Assembly: GCA_014905825.1 (NCBI GenBank)
Contig: JACGCN010000004.1
Location: 1,054,001 to 1,118,000, forward strand
Origin: Lyophyllum atratum
Lineage: Eukaryota; Basidiomycota; Agaricomycetes; Agaricales; Lyophyllaceae
DNA: 64,000 nt
Reading direction: 5' to 3'
The translations under genes were made by a program, and so were the position numbers. Each line of letters begins with the position of its first letter. The stretch's first letter is position 1. The notes beneath the pieces are model-generated. The model was not told the origin of the DNA. It made no database searches and worked only from the letters and a program-made list of their open reading frames with translations. Shown here in pieces: positions 34,284 to 44,232 of the stretch.

Positions 34284-34954
34284 AGCCGATTGTGATGTGA
34301 GCAGTCAAATTGTGCCAAATGTGGTTCTTGACTGATATATGAAGGCGGTAGCGATCATCCAAGTGCGGTCAACTCTTCAATGTTGAAGACAACACTGGAA
34401 TCATACATATCATATGAGAACCCCCCTGATGACTCGAACCCACAATCTCGACTGTACATAGCTGTACATCCAACCCCGGACCCATCTCTCACCGGAACAC
34501 ATACCATGTATACCTAATTCTTTATATATATATACTCATGATGCCCACTTACTTTGGTCCGCGCAGTCTAGATGAGAACCCTAATGGATATCTGTGCCAA
34601 GATTGCCACGAATTCCACTCCCTTAAGCCACGCATTATGATTCTCAGGGATTATTTATACCACAGGTGAAGTAAACGAGGTCCGTGGTTAAAGGCCCCTT
34701 GTATGGAGCCCGCCTCAATTCTTAACGACCCAACCTTGACCCAACCCTTCGTTCTTCTCACTTCTTGAAGTCCAGGCGCGCCGTTGGCACCACATTGTAG
34801 TTGGGTCACGCGCGGCAACTGGACGATCACGTGCTATGTAAGCTTCTGATCCCGAACTGTGAACACGAATGTTGCATATGCAACTGCCAGGGCCAACCAT
34901 GGTTCTGCCGTATTTAAGAGCTACGGCGTGGTTGATTGGATCTATCCATCGCCC
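34284..34954. other. Intergenic with tRNA-like fragment
   Basis: About 670 bp. On the minus strand near 34430-34460 there is a B-box-like GGTTCGAGTC, but flanking arms do not pair as a tRNA. A TATATATATATA run lies near 34524-34536. No gene found. Confidence 0.5.
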
Positions 34955-36462
34955 ATGTCGACTCTAAGACGCAAAGGTACACCCAAGTATGAGAAAGGCG
35001 ATCTCAGCGATCTTCCGAAAGTTATAAAGGCCTTGAAGAGAGGCAAAAACACATCACAGTCAGTCAGTCCTTTGTACCTGCTCCTGGAAGAGGATATGCT
35101 GAAATCGAATACGTTATAGAAGAAGATGGACTCTCTTCATAACTGCACTGGCATTGATTGCCACCTTCTTTTACTACGACTCCATTAAACGTGTCTTCCA
35201 GTCGGAAGTCCATTATCCGGCAACAGATTCTGAACCCGTCACATCTATGGCTAAGGTAGCGAACGATTCGGATGCGTTCATGGTCGTGGACCTGCCTGGA
35301 AGGGGAAAAGGGATGGTCGCACTTCGTGATATCCAGGTGAGCAGATACGCTTGACCATGCGAAACTTAACATATTCACGATATGGTTTAAGCAAGGGGAA
35401 CGGCTCATTACAGAGAAACCAGTCTTTGTGGCTCCTCATCAAAGTATGTGCTCTCGTCGAAATCTCCCTTCCCAGAAACTGATGGTGATACATTTAGTTA
35501 CGGGGTCTCCTGCTGACTTCATCGCGAAACTATTGCGTGAAGCGAGCCCTGCAGATCGAGAGGCAGTCCTCAACCTCTCCTACGTCAACCTCCCAGACAA
35601 TGTGGATCCAGAAACCCACCCGGATGAAGTCGCACTTGCCATATTCCAGACTAATGCCGTCGCAGCGGGTGCTGGCGGGGTAGGCATCTTTCCCCGGATG
35701 GCCCGGCTGAACCATGGATGCTCTGGTGCTTTCAATGCAGTCTATACATGGAGGGATAAAGAGAAAATACTCGTTGTCCATGCATTGAAGAAGATCCTGA
35801 AGGGCGAGGTACGCTCATCTGAATAAGGTCATTGGTAACCCACTTGACGATAGCCGTGATAACAGGAGATACTCACGACCTACACTGACACAAAACGTCC
35901 CAGGTCTGAGAGACGGTAAGAATCTGGCCACCTTGCGGTTGAAGTGCTGAACAAACCAATGATAGGGCTTTGCTCTCGGAGCACTATGGATTCACCTGCA
36001 TGTGCAGGGTCTGCTCTTTGCCTGATAACGAATCTCAGGCGTCGGATAAAAGATTGCACGATATTTCTGATGGATATACCCGGTTCGCGACCTGGGGCCA
36101 GAAGAACTTGACCGGAGTCGAGGCCATAGAGGCCGTCAGAACAATATGGTCCATCGAAGACGAAGAAGGCTACTGGAGTGAAAGAGGCCGACTGGCTGCG
36201 GATGCTGCCTATGTTGCGGCAGCCCATTCAGAGTAAGTGATTATCACATGCGTCTCCCATTTTGTACTCATGATCCACCCCTTGAAGTGCCACTGCTGCA
36301 CGAGAATGGGCGGAGTTGGCGCTTGAATGGTATACGTATGAGTTGGGACTGGACAGTGAGCAGGTGGGCGAGATGGTAGAGGTCATCGCCAATCCCCAGG
36401 GTCACCCAGGGTGGGGTTCGCGGGAGCCTTTGGAAGTCGGTGGACCAAGTCGCCGATCGTAG
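34955..36462 (+). CDS. SET-domain protein with N-terminal membrane segment
   Basis: Putative lysine methyltransferase. Seven exons. Start MSTLRRKGTPKYEKGD; exon 2 contains a hydrophobic helix (TLFITALALIATFFYY), so the protein may be anchored. SET motifs: GRGKGMVALRDIQ (start of SET), GERLITEKPVFVAP, FPRMARLNHGCSGAFNAV (the N-H-x-C pocket), LKKILKGEEILTTYTD (catalytic Tyr region) and a post-SET cysteine cluster YGFTCMCRVCSLPD. The C-terminal helices (AREWAELALEWYTYELG) resemble the TPR-like end of SMYD/SET5-type proteins. The F-x-x-NAV-x-x-G stretch (FQTNAVAAGAGGVG) separates the two SET halves. Substrate unknown; histone or non-histone both possible. Confidence 0.85.
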
Positions 36463-36935
36463 GCCCGGGAGAAGGACTGATTCCTGGCCGTGGCCCGTGG
36501 GGCACGCTCTTGCGTTTGAGTCATTGCTCATTTGTCAGTCATGAGTGTACGCGGGGTAGGGCAGTAAACAGTCAAGAATGTATAAACATCATCATCGTCG
36601 AATAAAATTGCAAGGGACCAAGACAGTGATACAAGATTGGTAACAGATTGCGACGACCACGAGTTTGCGGACAGTGGGCCAGGTGAGGTAGGCGAGGGTA
36701 GGCGAAGTGGGGGTGAGAGTCGTGCGGATCGGGGTGATCCGAAGTCGAAAAAGCCGAGCCTCACTTGGCCACGTCCAACTTCTCAACTACTTATCAGCTT
36801 CTTGTTTCTGGCGCTCCCTTCCTCCCCCTTCCCCTCCAGGACCAACGTCTCGTAGTAGCTGCTAGTTTGGACTTACCAAGCTAGCTGAGCTCCCCCTATT
36901 TGGTATATTCTTACTGCTCAACCATAATTTCCACC
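36463..36935. promoter_or_regulatory. Upstream region of the P450 reductase
   Basis: About 470 bp, pyrimidine-rich in the last 120 bp before the ATG. No other gene. Confidence 0.4.
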
Positions 36936-39333
36936 ATGACCGACCTCAATCGTACCACCTTTTCCTCAGCTTTTCCGCTTGCCCTCTTCTCTACTACGTC
37001 CATGACGTCCACGTCTTCTTCAGACATTCTCATTCTGGCTCTCGGTGTTGGCCTCGCGGCTGCCTATCTCTTTAGAGACCAACTATTCGCCGCGTCCAAA
37101 CCCAAGGCTGCCCCCGCCGTCACAGCTAAGGGTCAGAATGGCTCTGGCAACCCTCGTGATTTCATTGCTAAAATGAAAGAAGGCGTAAGTAAACTTCAAC
37201 CTCCACGCTCAAGCCCAGCTCACGTAGTGCTTCTACAGAAAAAACGCTTGGTCATCTTCTACGGTTCTCAGACCGGCACTGCAGAGGAGTACGCCATTCG
37301 CCTTGCCAAAGAAGCGAAGACAAAGTTTGGTCTCGCTTCTCTGGTATGTGACCCGGAAGAATACGACTTTGAAAACCTAGACCAGCTTCCCGAAGACTGT
37401 GCAGCATTCTTCGTCATGGCTACGTACGGCGAGGGCGAACCTACCGACAATGCTGTTCAGCTCATGCAGAACGTGCAAGACGAGTCCTTCGAGTTCAGCA
37501 ACGGTGAACGCAAGCTCGAGGGTCTCAAGTACGTCGTCTTCGGTCTCGGCAATAAAACCTACGAACACTATAATTCTATCGGGCGAGCCGTCGACGCTGA
37601 ATTGACGAAGATGGGCGCCATTCGTATTGGTGAGCGAGGAGAAGGTGATGACGACAAGAGCATGGAGGAAGACTACCTAGAGTGGAAGGATGGAATGTGG
37701 GAGGCGTTTGCCACCGCCATGGGCGTTGAAGAAGGCCAGGGTGGTGACTCTGCGGACTTTGCGGTATCGGAACTGGACTCTCATCCTCCCGAGAAGGTCT
37801 ACCTGGGTAAGTGCCATTCTGCACTCCTCAAACTTGTCCTGACGTCGTTGTGATAGGTGAACTGTCTGCTCGTGCGCTCACCAAGACCAAGGGTATTCAT
37901 GACGCGAAGAACCCCTACCCGGCCCCTATATCTGCGTCCAGGGAACTTTTCCAAGATCCAAAGGCTCGCAATTGCGCACACATCGAACTGAACACTGAGG
38001 GATCCGGCATCACATATCAGCATGGTGATCACGTCGGTGTCTGGCCGTCAAATCCCGACGTGGAGGTTGACCGTCTGCTCTGTGTTCTCGGTCTTATGGA
38101 CAAGAAGGACAACGTAATCGGAATCGAGTCTTTGGACCCCGCCCTCGCCAAGGTTCCGTTCCCCGTACCCACAACTTACGCAACCGTTCTCCGTCATTAT
38201 ATCGATATCAGCGCTGTTGCAGGTCGTCAAATTCTAGGAACACTCTCCAAGTTTGCCCCCACACCGGAAGCAGACGCCTTTTTGAAGAACCTGAACACGA
38301 ACAAGGAACAGTACCATACCGTCGTTACGGATGGCTGTCTCAAGCTCGGTGAGGTTCTCCAGATTGCGGCCGGAAATGATGTCCAGGTTCACCCGACTAC
38401 CGAGAACACCGCTGCATGGCCTATCCCGTTCGACATCATCGTTTCATCTATCCCCCGCCTGCAGCCCCGGTACTACTCCATCTCCTCAAGCCCAAAACTA
38501 TATCCCAACTCTATCCATGTCACCGTCGTTGTTCTCAAGTTCCTGTCTATCCAGAGCGAACATGTGGGTCAGAAAGCGGTCTACGGTGTCGGTTCGAATT
38601 TCTTGCTCAACCTCCGATACGCCGCAAGTGGCGAGACTGCTCCCCTGCTTGGCGGTGAAGCGATGCCCACCTATCAGATCGAAGGACCCCGAGGTGCTTA
38701 CAAGCAGGACACCATATACAAGAGTCCCATTCATGTTAGGCGCTCCACGTTCAGACTTCCGACCAACCCTAAGAGTCCAGTTATCATGATTGGTCCTGGC
38801 ACTGTGAGTATTTTTTCCTGTTGATTTCCGCCTCTGTAGCTCATGTTCCATCGTAGGGCGTTGCTCCATTCCGTGGCTTTGTTCAGGAACGCGTCGCTTT
38901 GGCCCGCCGCTCGATTGAGAAGAACGGACCGGATGCCCTCGCCGACTGGGGCCGCATATCTCTCTTCTACGGATGCCGCAAATCAACAGAGGACTTCTTG
39001 TACAAGGAGGAGTGGCCCCAGTACTCTGAGGAACTCAAGGGCAAATTCACGATGCACTGCGCATTCTCCCGCGAGAACTACAAACCAGACGGAAGCAAGA
39101 TCTACGTCCAGGATTTGATCTGGGAGGACAAGGAACACGTGGCGGACGCGATCCTCAACGGCAAGGGCTACGTATACATCTGTGGGGAAGCGAAAAACAT
39201 GAGCAAGCAGGTCGAGGACGTGCTTGCCCGGATTCTTGGAGAGGCCAAGGGCGGATCGGCAGCGGTGGAGGGAGTGGCTGAGGTGAAGCTGCTCAAGGAG
39301 CGTTCGAGGCTCATGCTAGATGTCTGGAGCTAG
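36936..39333 (+). CDS. cpr1: NADPH-cytochrome P450 reductase
   Basis: Diflavin reductase that passes electrons from NADPH through FAD and FMN to ER P450s, squalene epoxidase and haem oxygenase. Four exons. An N-terminal anchor (DILILALGVGLAAAYLF) precedes the FMN domain: FYGSQTGTAEEYA, MATYGEGEPTDNA, VFGLGNKTYEHYN and MEEDYLEWKDGMW. The FAD domain has HIELNTEGSGITYQHGDHVG and the R-x-Y-S motif PRYYSISSSP. The NADPH domain has IMIGPGT joined across an intron to GVAPFRGF, then FYGCRKSTEDFLY and YVYICGEAKNMSKQV. It ends DVWS with the conserved penultimate Trp that stacks on FAD. Two in-frame ATGs, 36936 and 37002, could both serve; the second begins just before the anchor. All cofactor motifs are intact. 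Confidence 0.96.
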
Positions 39334-39659
39334 GGTGTTGGCAACTGCTACCCCCCGTAATGTTTCCATGCTATCGCTTCTTTCTGTACTCTGGTTGCCC
39401 TTTCATACATCACTGGCCCTAACCCGGATATATCCGTCCATAATTTTTATGTCTATTACATAGCATACTAGGAAGGATTGGCAGACACGTAGATTCTGAA
39501 TAGATAATCCTCCTGTCTTTCGCGTTGGGGGACTTTTTTGAGTTGGACGGACCCTCCTTATGACTGAATCCGAGAATGGACCGTGATGATGTGTAATTCA
39601 CGCGTCTTCTTCGCCGACTTCCGTGTCAACTTTGCACTTTTCCTCTTGCTTAGCTGGGG
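39334..39659. other. Intergenic
   Basis: About 325 bp between the reductase stop and the She9 start, head to tail. Nothing else seen. Confidence 0.5.
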
Positions 39660-40863
39660 ATGCTGAGGGTCCCATTGTCGAGACCGCTGATTGTTCGCCA
39701 CTTCTCTTCGACATCGTCGGTATTGAACGCCTTCCACCCGCGTCTACCCAATGAGCCGCCGAAATCGATCAGTAGCGAACCAGACTCTACGTCAATCCCT
39801 CCATCCCTAGGTGTCGAACAGAGGCCAATCGAAGAGTCTCCAGAGAAGCGACCTCAGTCATTCTCACAATATGACTTAGATTTGATGAAGCAACGCCTTC
39901 GGGAGTGGACGGACCAGGCCGCTCTATCCTTTCGTGCCCGAGCAGATGACTTCACGGCGAAATCAAAAGCCACATTTTCTCAGCTCGGCTCAGAGCTAAA
40001 CAAGGTCACTGGTTACGAGGCTATAGAAGCTTTAAAACGCGACGTTGTAGAACAAGGTGTGCAACATCATAGCAGGAGAATGTTTACTACTTCACTGTAA
40101 ATAACCTATGATTGCAGAGGAGCGGATAAATGCTACGCGGCAGGCCGCACGCCAGGCCAAGCAAGCCTACGAAGAAGCTGTTGCACAGCGTTCAAACTCA
40201 CAGCGCGAAGTCAATGACCTCCTCCAACGTAAATCCATATGGACGGACAACGATGTGAGCCGGTTTACAACGCTCGTGCGGCAGGACCATCTATACGAGC
40301 AGGAGGAGGCGCGCGCGAAAGCCGCCGTAGAAGAGACGGAGAATGCGGTCGAGCGCGAATTCAGTCAGCTCATGCGCACTATCCTCGCGCGATACCACGA
40401 AGAACAGGTCTGGTCCGATAAAATCCGGAGTGCTTCTACGTATGGGTCCCTCGCTGCGCTGGGCCTCAACATGCTCGTGTTCGTGATGGCGATTATAGTA
40501 GTGGAGCCGTGGAAGCGGCGGAGGCTTGCTCAGACGTTTGAGAAGAAGATCGAGGAACTCAGCCGGGAGAATCAAGCGAGGCTTGATGCTAGTATGATGG
40601 GGATTGGAGCACAGCTTGCGGACCAGGAACGGCTGATACTCAAGTTCGTAGACGTCTCGCAGAGTCTGGTTACTGCAGCACCACTCGTGAGGGAGGTAGA
40701 ACAAGAGGCGGAAGTGGTGGCTGAAGACATACCGACTGACGATGTTCGGACTGAACGGACTGTAAACATATTGGATAACCATAGGGGCACATTAGAATTG
40801 GCCGCAGTGGCAACAAGCGCATTTGTAGCAGGAGTAGTTGGTTGTTTATGGCTAGGCCGATAA
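39660..40863 (+). CDS. she9: She9/Mdm33-like mitochondrial inner-membrane protein
   Basis: Protein needed for normal mitochondrial shape in yeast (Mdm33). Two exons joined at VVEQ|EERINATRQ. The N-terminus MLRVPLSRPLIVRHFSSTSS is an arginine- and serine-rich mitochondrial presequence. Then come coiled coils (LDLMKQRLREWTDQAA; ARQAKQAYEEAVAQR), the family signature IWTDNDVSRFTTLVRQDHLY, and EEQVWSDKIRSASTYGS leading into a membrane helix (LGLNMLVFVMAIIVVEPW). A second hydrophobic segment ends the protein (AAVATSAFVAGVVGCLWLG). Length about 380 residues matches the family. Its stop lies 53 bp from the stop of the converging methyltransferase gene. Confidence 0.9.
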
Positions 40864-40916
40864 TCTATAAAAATGTCCAAAAATTGACAAAATGCCAGTT
40901 TGATATATACAATCCC

Positions 40917-42124
40917 TCAGGTATTGACGCTACGGTAGACACGACAATGTACCCTTTCGAGAAATTAGTTTGGTTGATCTACGCCCAGCGAGGACATACT
41001 CTCATACTCACCTCTCATTGAGGATCTCGGGTGCAGTATCTGTCATCCTGCATGATGTCCAAGAATCAACGTTCCATTTAGACCAACCCCACCCTTCCTT
41101 GATCTGCGATGTGATAAAGCATTCCTTTAGAATTTGGAACTGCAGGACTAAAAAGACTCTATACCTCAGGCTTCTTATGCGGCGCCAAAATCACTAGCCA
41201 GCGAACTTTCGAGCTCAATTCCCATAGTAAGGAAAACAGTTCAGAAGGCGTCTCCACGAGGTGAAGGGCAAACGAACATAAAACTAGGTCAATGATGGGA
41301 CAAGTCTGCGATGGCGCCCCGAGCCCAGACGTGCCTGGCGAGATCGGCGGCAAAGAACCCTCTGAGATATCTTTGAATGAAAGCGCAGAGCACGGCAGAG
41401 AAGTTCGGTCGTGATATGCAACCGACGTGAACTACGGGTGTTGAGATGAGTAAGATGTGTAGATTCGGATAGAAGAGACTAACGGGATCTGCAGCGAGTA
41501 TCTTGGGCCGCGCGAGGTCGGAAGAGATGGGAGGTGGCGTAATTTGTGTTTTCTTCTGCGGCAGTGCGGTCAAAGCTTTGTCGCCTTGATCATCTTTCTT
41601 CTGATCTTCGTAGATTTTGCGTCCTAGCTCCCACCATTCTTGAAATGCAACCGTCGCCTCCCCACTGCAGAATGCTTAGTTCATATTGTGGCTTCACCGA
41701 AAGCACATAAACATCACGGACCTACCTGATCTCTACTGTATGAGCAACGCCCCAAGTCCGCAACGGAGGTGGACATACCGCAAGCCATATCGAACATTAT
41801 TATCTCATCTTGCGTACCGAGACTGGCTGATTCCATCTGCCACCATCTAGAGAGGAAGACAATTTAAACCCACGAAATCGTAGAGATCGATCAGATTCAC
41901 TTGTTGAGCCATTGAAACAAGCAGCGCCGAATGCCTGGGAAGTGGGGGTTGCGATATACGGACCCTACTCTTCCATAATACTTTCAAGGAGGGATAAGCG
42001 TGAGTTACTTGGTCATCGAAAGATGATTGAATATCCAGTCTACCTCCGAGACACCTTGCTGATAATTTTCCCGCATGGAATGCGACAGGTTTCCTGAAGC
42101 TACAACACGATCTCCACGAGACAT
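40917..42124 (-). CDS. SAM-dependent methyltransferase, multi-exon
   Basis: Small-molecule-type methyltransferase. Spliced exons read MSRGDRVVASGNLSHSMREN, YYGRVGSVYRNPHFPGIRRC, LFQWLNKWWQMESASLG, EIIMFDMAC (motif I strand), ISGEATVAFQEWWELG, ARPKILAADPF with VAYHDRTSLPC, IDLVLCSFALHLVETP (motif IV), LLWELSSKVRWLVILAPHKK, and WNVDSWTSCRM. The glycine-rich loop is reached through a 10-nt microexon at 41726-41735 that adds V-E-I. The joined loop is therefore C-V-E-I-S-G-E rather than the usual C-G-x-G-E, so either the microexon is real and the loop unusual, or the join needs revision. The order resembles fungal proteins annotated simply as methyltransferase. Substrate unknown. Confidence 0.75.
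41726..41735 (-). other. Putative 10-nt microexon
   Basis: TAGAGATCAG flanked by ...ATACAG and GTAGGT on the minus strand. Length 3n+1 is exactly what is needed to bring the upstream exon (ending in phase 1) into the frame of SGEATVAFQEWW. Confidence 0.55.
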
Positions 42125-42302
42125 TTCGTGTTATAGTTAGAGAGGGAAGTTTTATGTAGCAGTCAAGCCATGGTTCGTGACCGTTGGCAGTTGCATAGTA
42201 TAAGTCGAGTGACCTAGGGCAGTAATTTTTTCCCGCGGACACTTTTCTGAATCCTTGACGTTGCCCCTTGACGCCAATTTACTCGAGGTCGATGTATAGT
42301 TC
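42125..42302. promoter_or_regulatory. 178-bp divergent promoter
   Basis: Separates the methyltransferase (leftwards) from the HIT gene (rightwards). Contains no visible TATA box. The frames across it are shadows. Confidence 0.5.
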
Positions 42303-43078
42303 ATGACCTCCTTCATCATTAAAGACCACCTTGAACGGCCTACTGCACCCTCCTGGGCCCCTGACTCAGATTCGAGCTGTACTTTTTGTCGCATCATAAG
42401 AAACGAGATACCTGCCTACAGGGTTTTCGAAGACGATGAGGTTATCGCTATCCTAGGTATGTCATATCTTCCGGCAGTAGCGTCTGAGAATGCGCTCCCC
42501 TGCTGCATTAGCTGGTTGAACGCCGAGCTGATCTCAGTGCACGGTTATAGATATCCTTCCCCTCCGGAAAGGACATACCCTCGTTATACCCAAAGTCCAC
42601 TGCTCTAGATTATCGGAATTGCCGCCTAATTATGCGGCTGCGACTGGCATGGCCGTGTCGAAAGTTGCCCATGCCTTGACGCAAGGTATGCCAATGAATA
42701 CATTCAATCTCAAGTACTTGCTGACGACCGTCCATGATCCCATGCATTATGGCTCCAGCGGTGAACAACACTGCGTTGAATGTTGTATGCAACCAGGAAT
42801 ACGCACAAGCGGTACCTCATGTAAATCTTCTTTCCCTTGCATATCCTACATGCGTTGAATGCAAACCCTGTCGACTGTTTTAGGTTCATTATCACATTAT
42901 ACCAGCTCCGAATTTCAGTTCTCCTGCTGCACCGACAAGCGTTGAGAAGGAGATTGCATCGAAGAAGAAGTCTCCTCATTCGATGAAGGAGATGCATCGC
43001 ATGGAGTTTGAATCTCGGGAGGAACTTGACGAGGACGATGCTGGAGTGTTAGCGAAAGAGATACGAGCTCGCTTGTAA
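42303..43078 (+). CDS. HIT-domain (Hint-type) nucleotide hydrolase
   Basis: Histidine-triad protein that hydrolyses nucleoside phosphoramidates or dinucleotides. Four exons: start MTSFIIKDHLERPTAP, zinc-ligand-like CTFCRIIRNEIPAYRVFEDD, then across an intron DILPLRKGHTLVIPKVHCS, LSELPPNYAAATGMAVSKVA, NNTALNVVCNQEYAQAVPH and, after the last intron, VHYHIIPAP. The catalytic triad H-V-H-Y-H is only assembled by that last splice. A charged tail (KEIASKKKSPHSMKEMHRME) follows the core. The Cys-x-x-Cys at the start is typical of Hint. Cytosolic or nuclear. Confidence 0.9.
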
Positions 43079-43291
43079 GCGGTTTTGGGTGGCACGAACT
43101 AAATTCATAAGGTCGCGTTTTTGCCAAGGTTGGATCCATGCTACGAGGACATCGGTCAATGTGTCCTACAAACTTGTACTTCCCTATTCACGCCGCTTTC
43201 ACTGCCATTCCGCTGCCAGACGTTTGTGAAGTGAAGTCATGTGAGTGACACGACCTGTCACGTCACGCTCCTTGTGTCTGCCCAAACCATC

Positions 43292-44086
43292 ATGTCCACG
43301 CCGCCGAACGTTGGCGAGCTGAACGAGGAAGAAACGCAGGATATCGAGTCACAAGAAAAGGATCGAGAGGAGTCGAGAGCAGAGCAAACGGTAGAACCTG
43401 TTGGCGAAAACGGACCACATACATCAAAGAAAACGAGAATACGGAAGGAGCCCGTTACATTGGTAAGAGAGGCGGGGAAATCACTGTTGCCGTTCTCTAG
43501 GGTGCAGAAGATCATTAAGGCAGACAAGGTGTGTACACTCGTACAATAAAATGATTTGACGATTAATACCTATCCAGGACATTCCGATCATCGCCAAAGA
43601 CGCGACCTTCCTTATTTCCCTTGCCACAGAGGAGTTCATCATGCGTCTCTGCGAGGCGGGGAAAAGAGTAGCTGAACGGGAAAGGAGGACTACAGTGCAG
43701 CACAAGGACATCGGTGTGTTTTAGACTTCATGCGCTTCTGAGCGCATTATTGAAGAAAATACTTCCGTTTTCCGTTTAGCGACCGTGGTACGCAAGGCAG
43801 ACGAATTTCTTTTCCTCGAAGGTATTTCAATGGCCCTCCGGATATCACTGCCTACGTTTTGACCCTGTTTCTCCTAGAAATTATCCCATGGATGGCAGCC
43901 GATCCGCCTGTGAGGCGTAAACCACAAGGCGAAGCGGGTACGAAAGTAGGACCGACAATGTTGGATCAATTCGTAGTTAGTTCTAGACCAACAGCGGAGG
44001 AGGGCGTGGCTGAGCAGGCCGACATCGTTATGAACGAAAATGGTACAATGGGTGTCGTTGGAGGAGAAATGGACGATTTTGAATGA
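43292..44086 (+). CDS. Histone-fold protein, Dpb3/NF-YC/CHRAC type
   Basis: Small nuclear protein with a CBF/NF-Y-type histone fold. Four exons. An acidic N-terminus (EETQDIESQEKDREESRAEQ) is followed by the fold: LLPFSRVQKIIKADK joined to DIPIIAKDATFLISLATEEF, IMRLCEAGKRVAEREKRTT, VQHKDIATVVRKADEFLFLE. The C-terminus is less ordered (LDQFVVSSRPTAEEG, ending GGEMDDFE). It best matches the family that includes DNA polymerase epsilon subunit Dpb3 and CHRAC subunits, which pair with a second histone-fold protein. I cannot tell which complex from sequence alone. Lies 146 bp upstream of DDB1, same direction. Confidence 0.85.
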
Positions 44087-44232
44087 ATTATCGGTCAACC
44101 GGGCCGGTCCGGACTCTGATCAGCATGACATCGGAGATCAGGCCTGCCGCTGTTACCCACAGCGAGCTCGCGCACCCAGTTCAACTGCCTTCTGCAACCT
44201 CGCCTCGCTACTGACAACGAGGCTGCGCTGCG

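Noticed and set aside
34430..34510. Possible tRNA on the minus strand
   Set aside because: A B-box-like GGTTCGAGTC is present, but the T-stem, anticodon arm and acceptor do not pair; at most a decayed tRNA-derived fragment.
1..39333. Secondary-metabolite gene cluster (P450s, methyltransferases, reductase)
   Set aside because: No terpene synthase, PKS, NRPS or dedicated regulator is present; these genes are interspersed with housekeeping genes.
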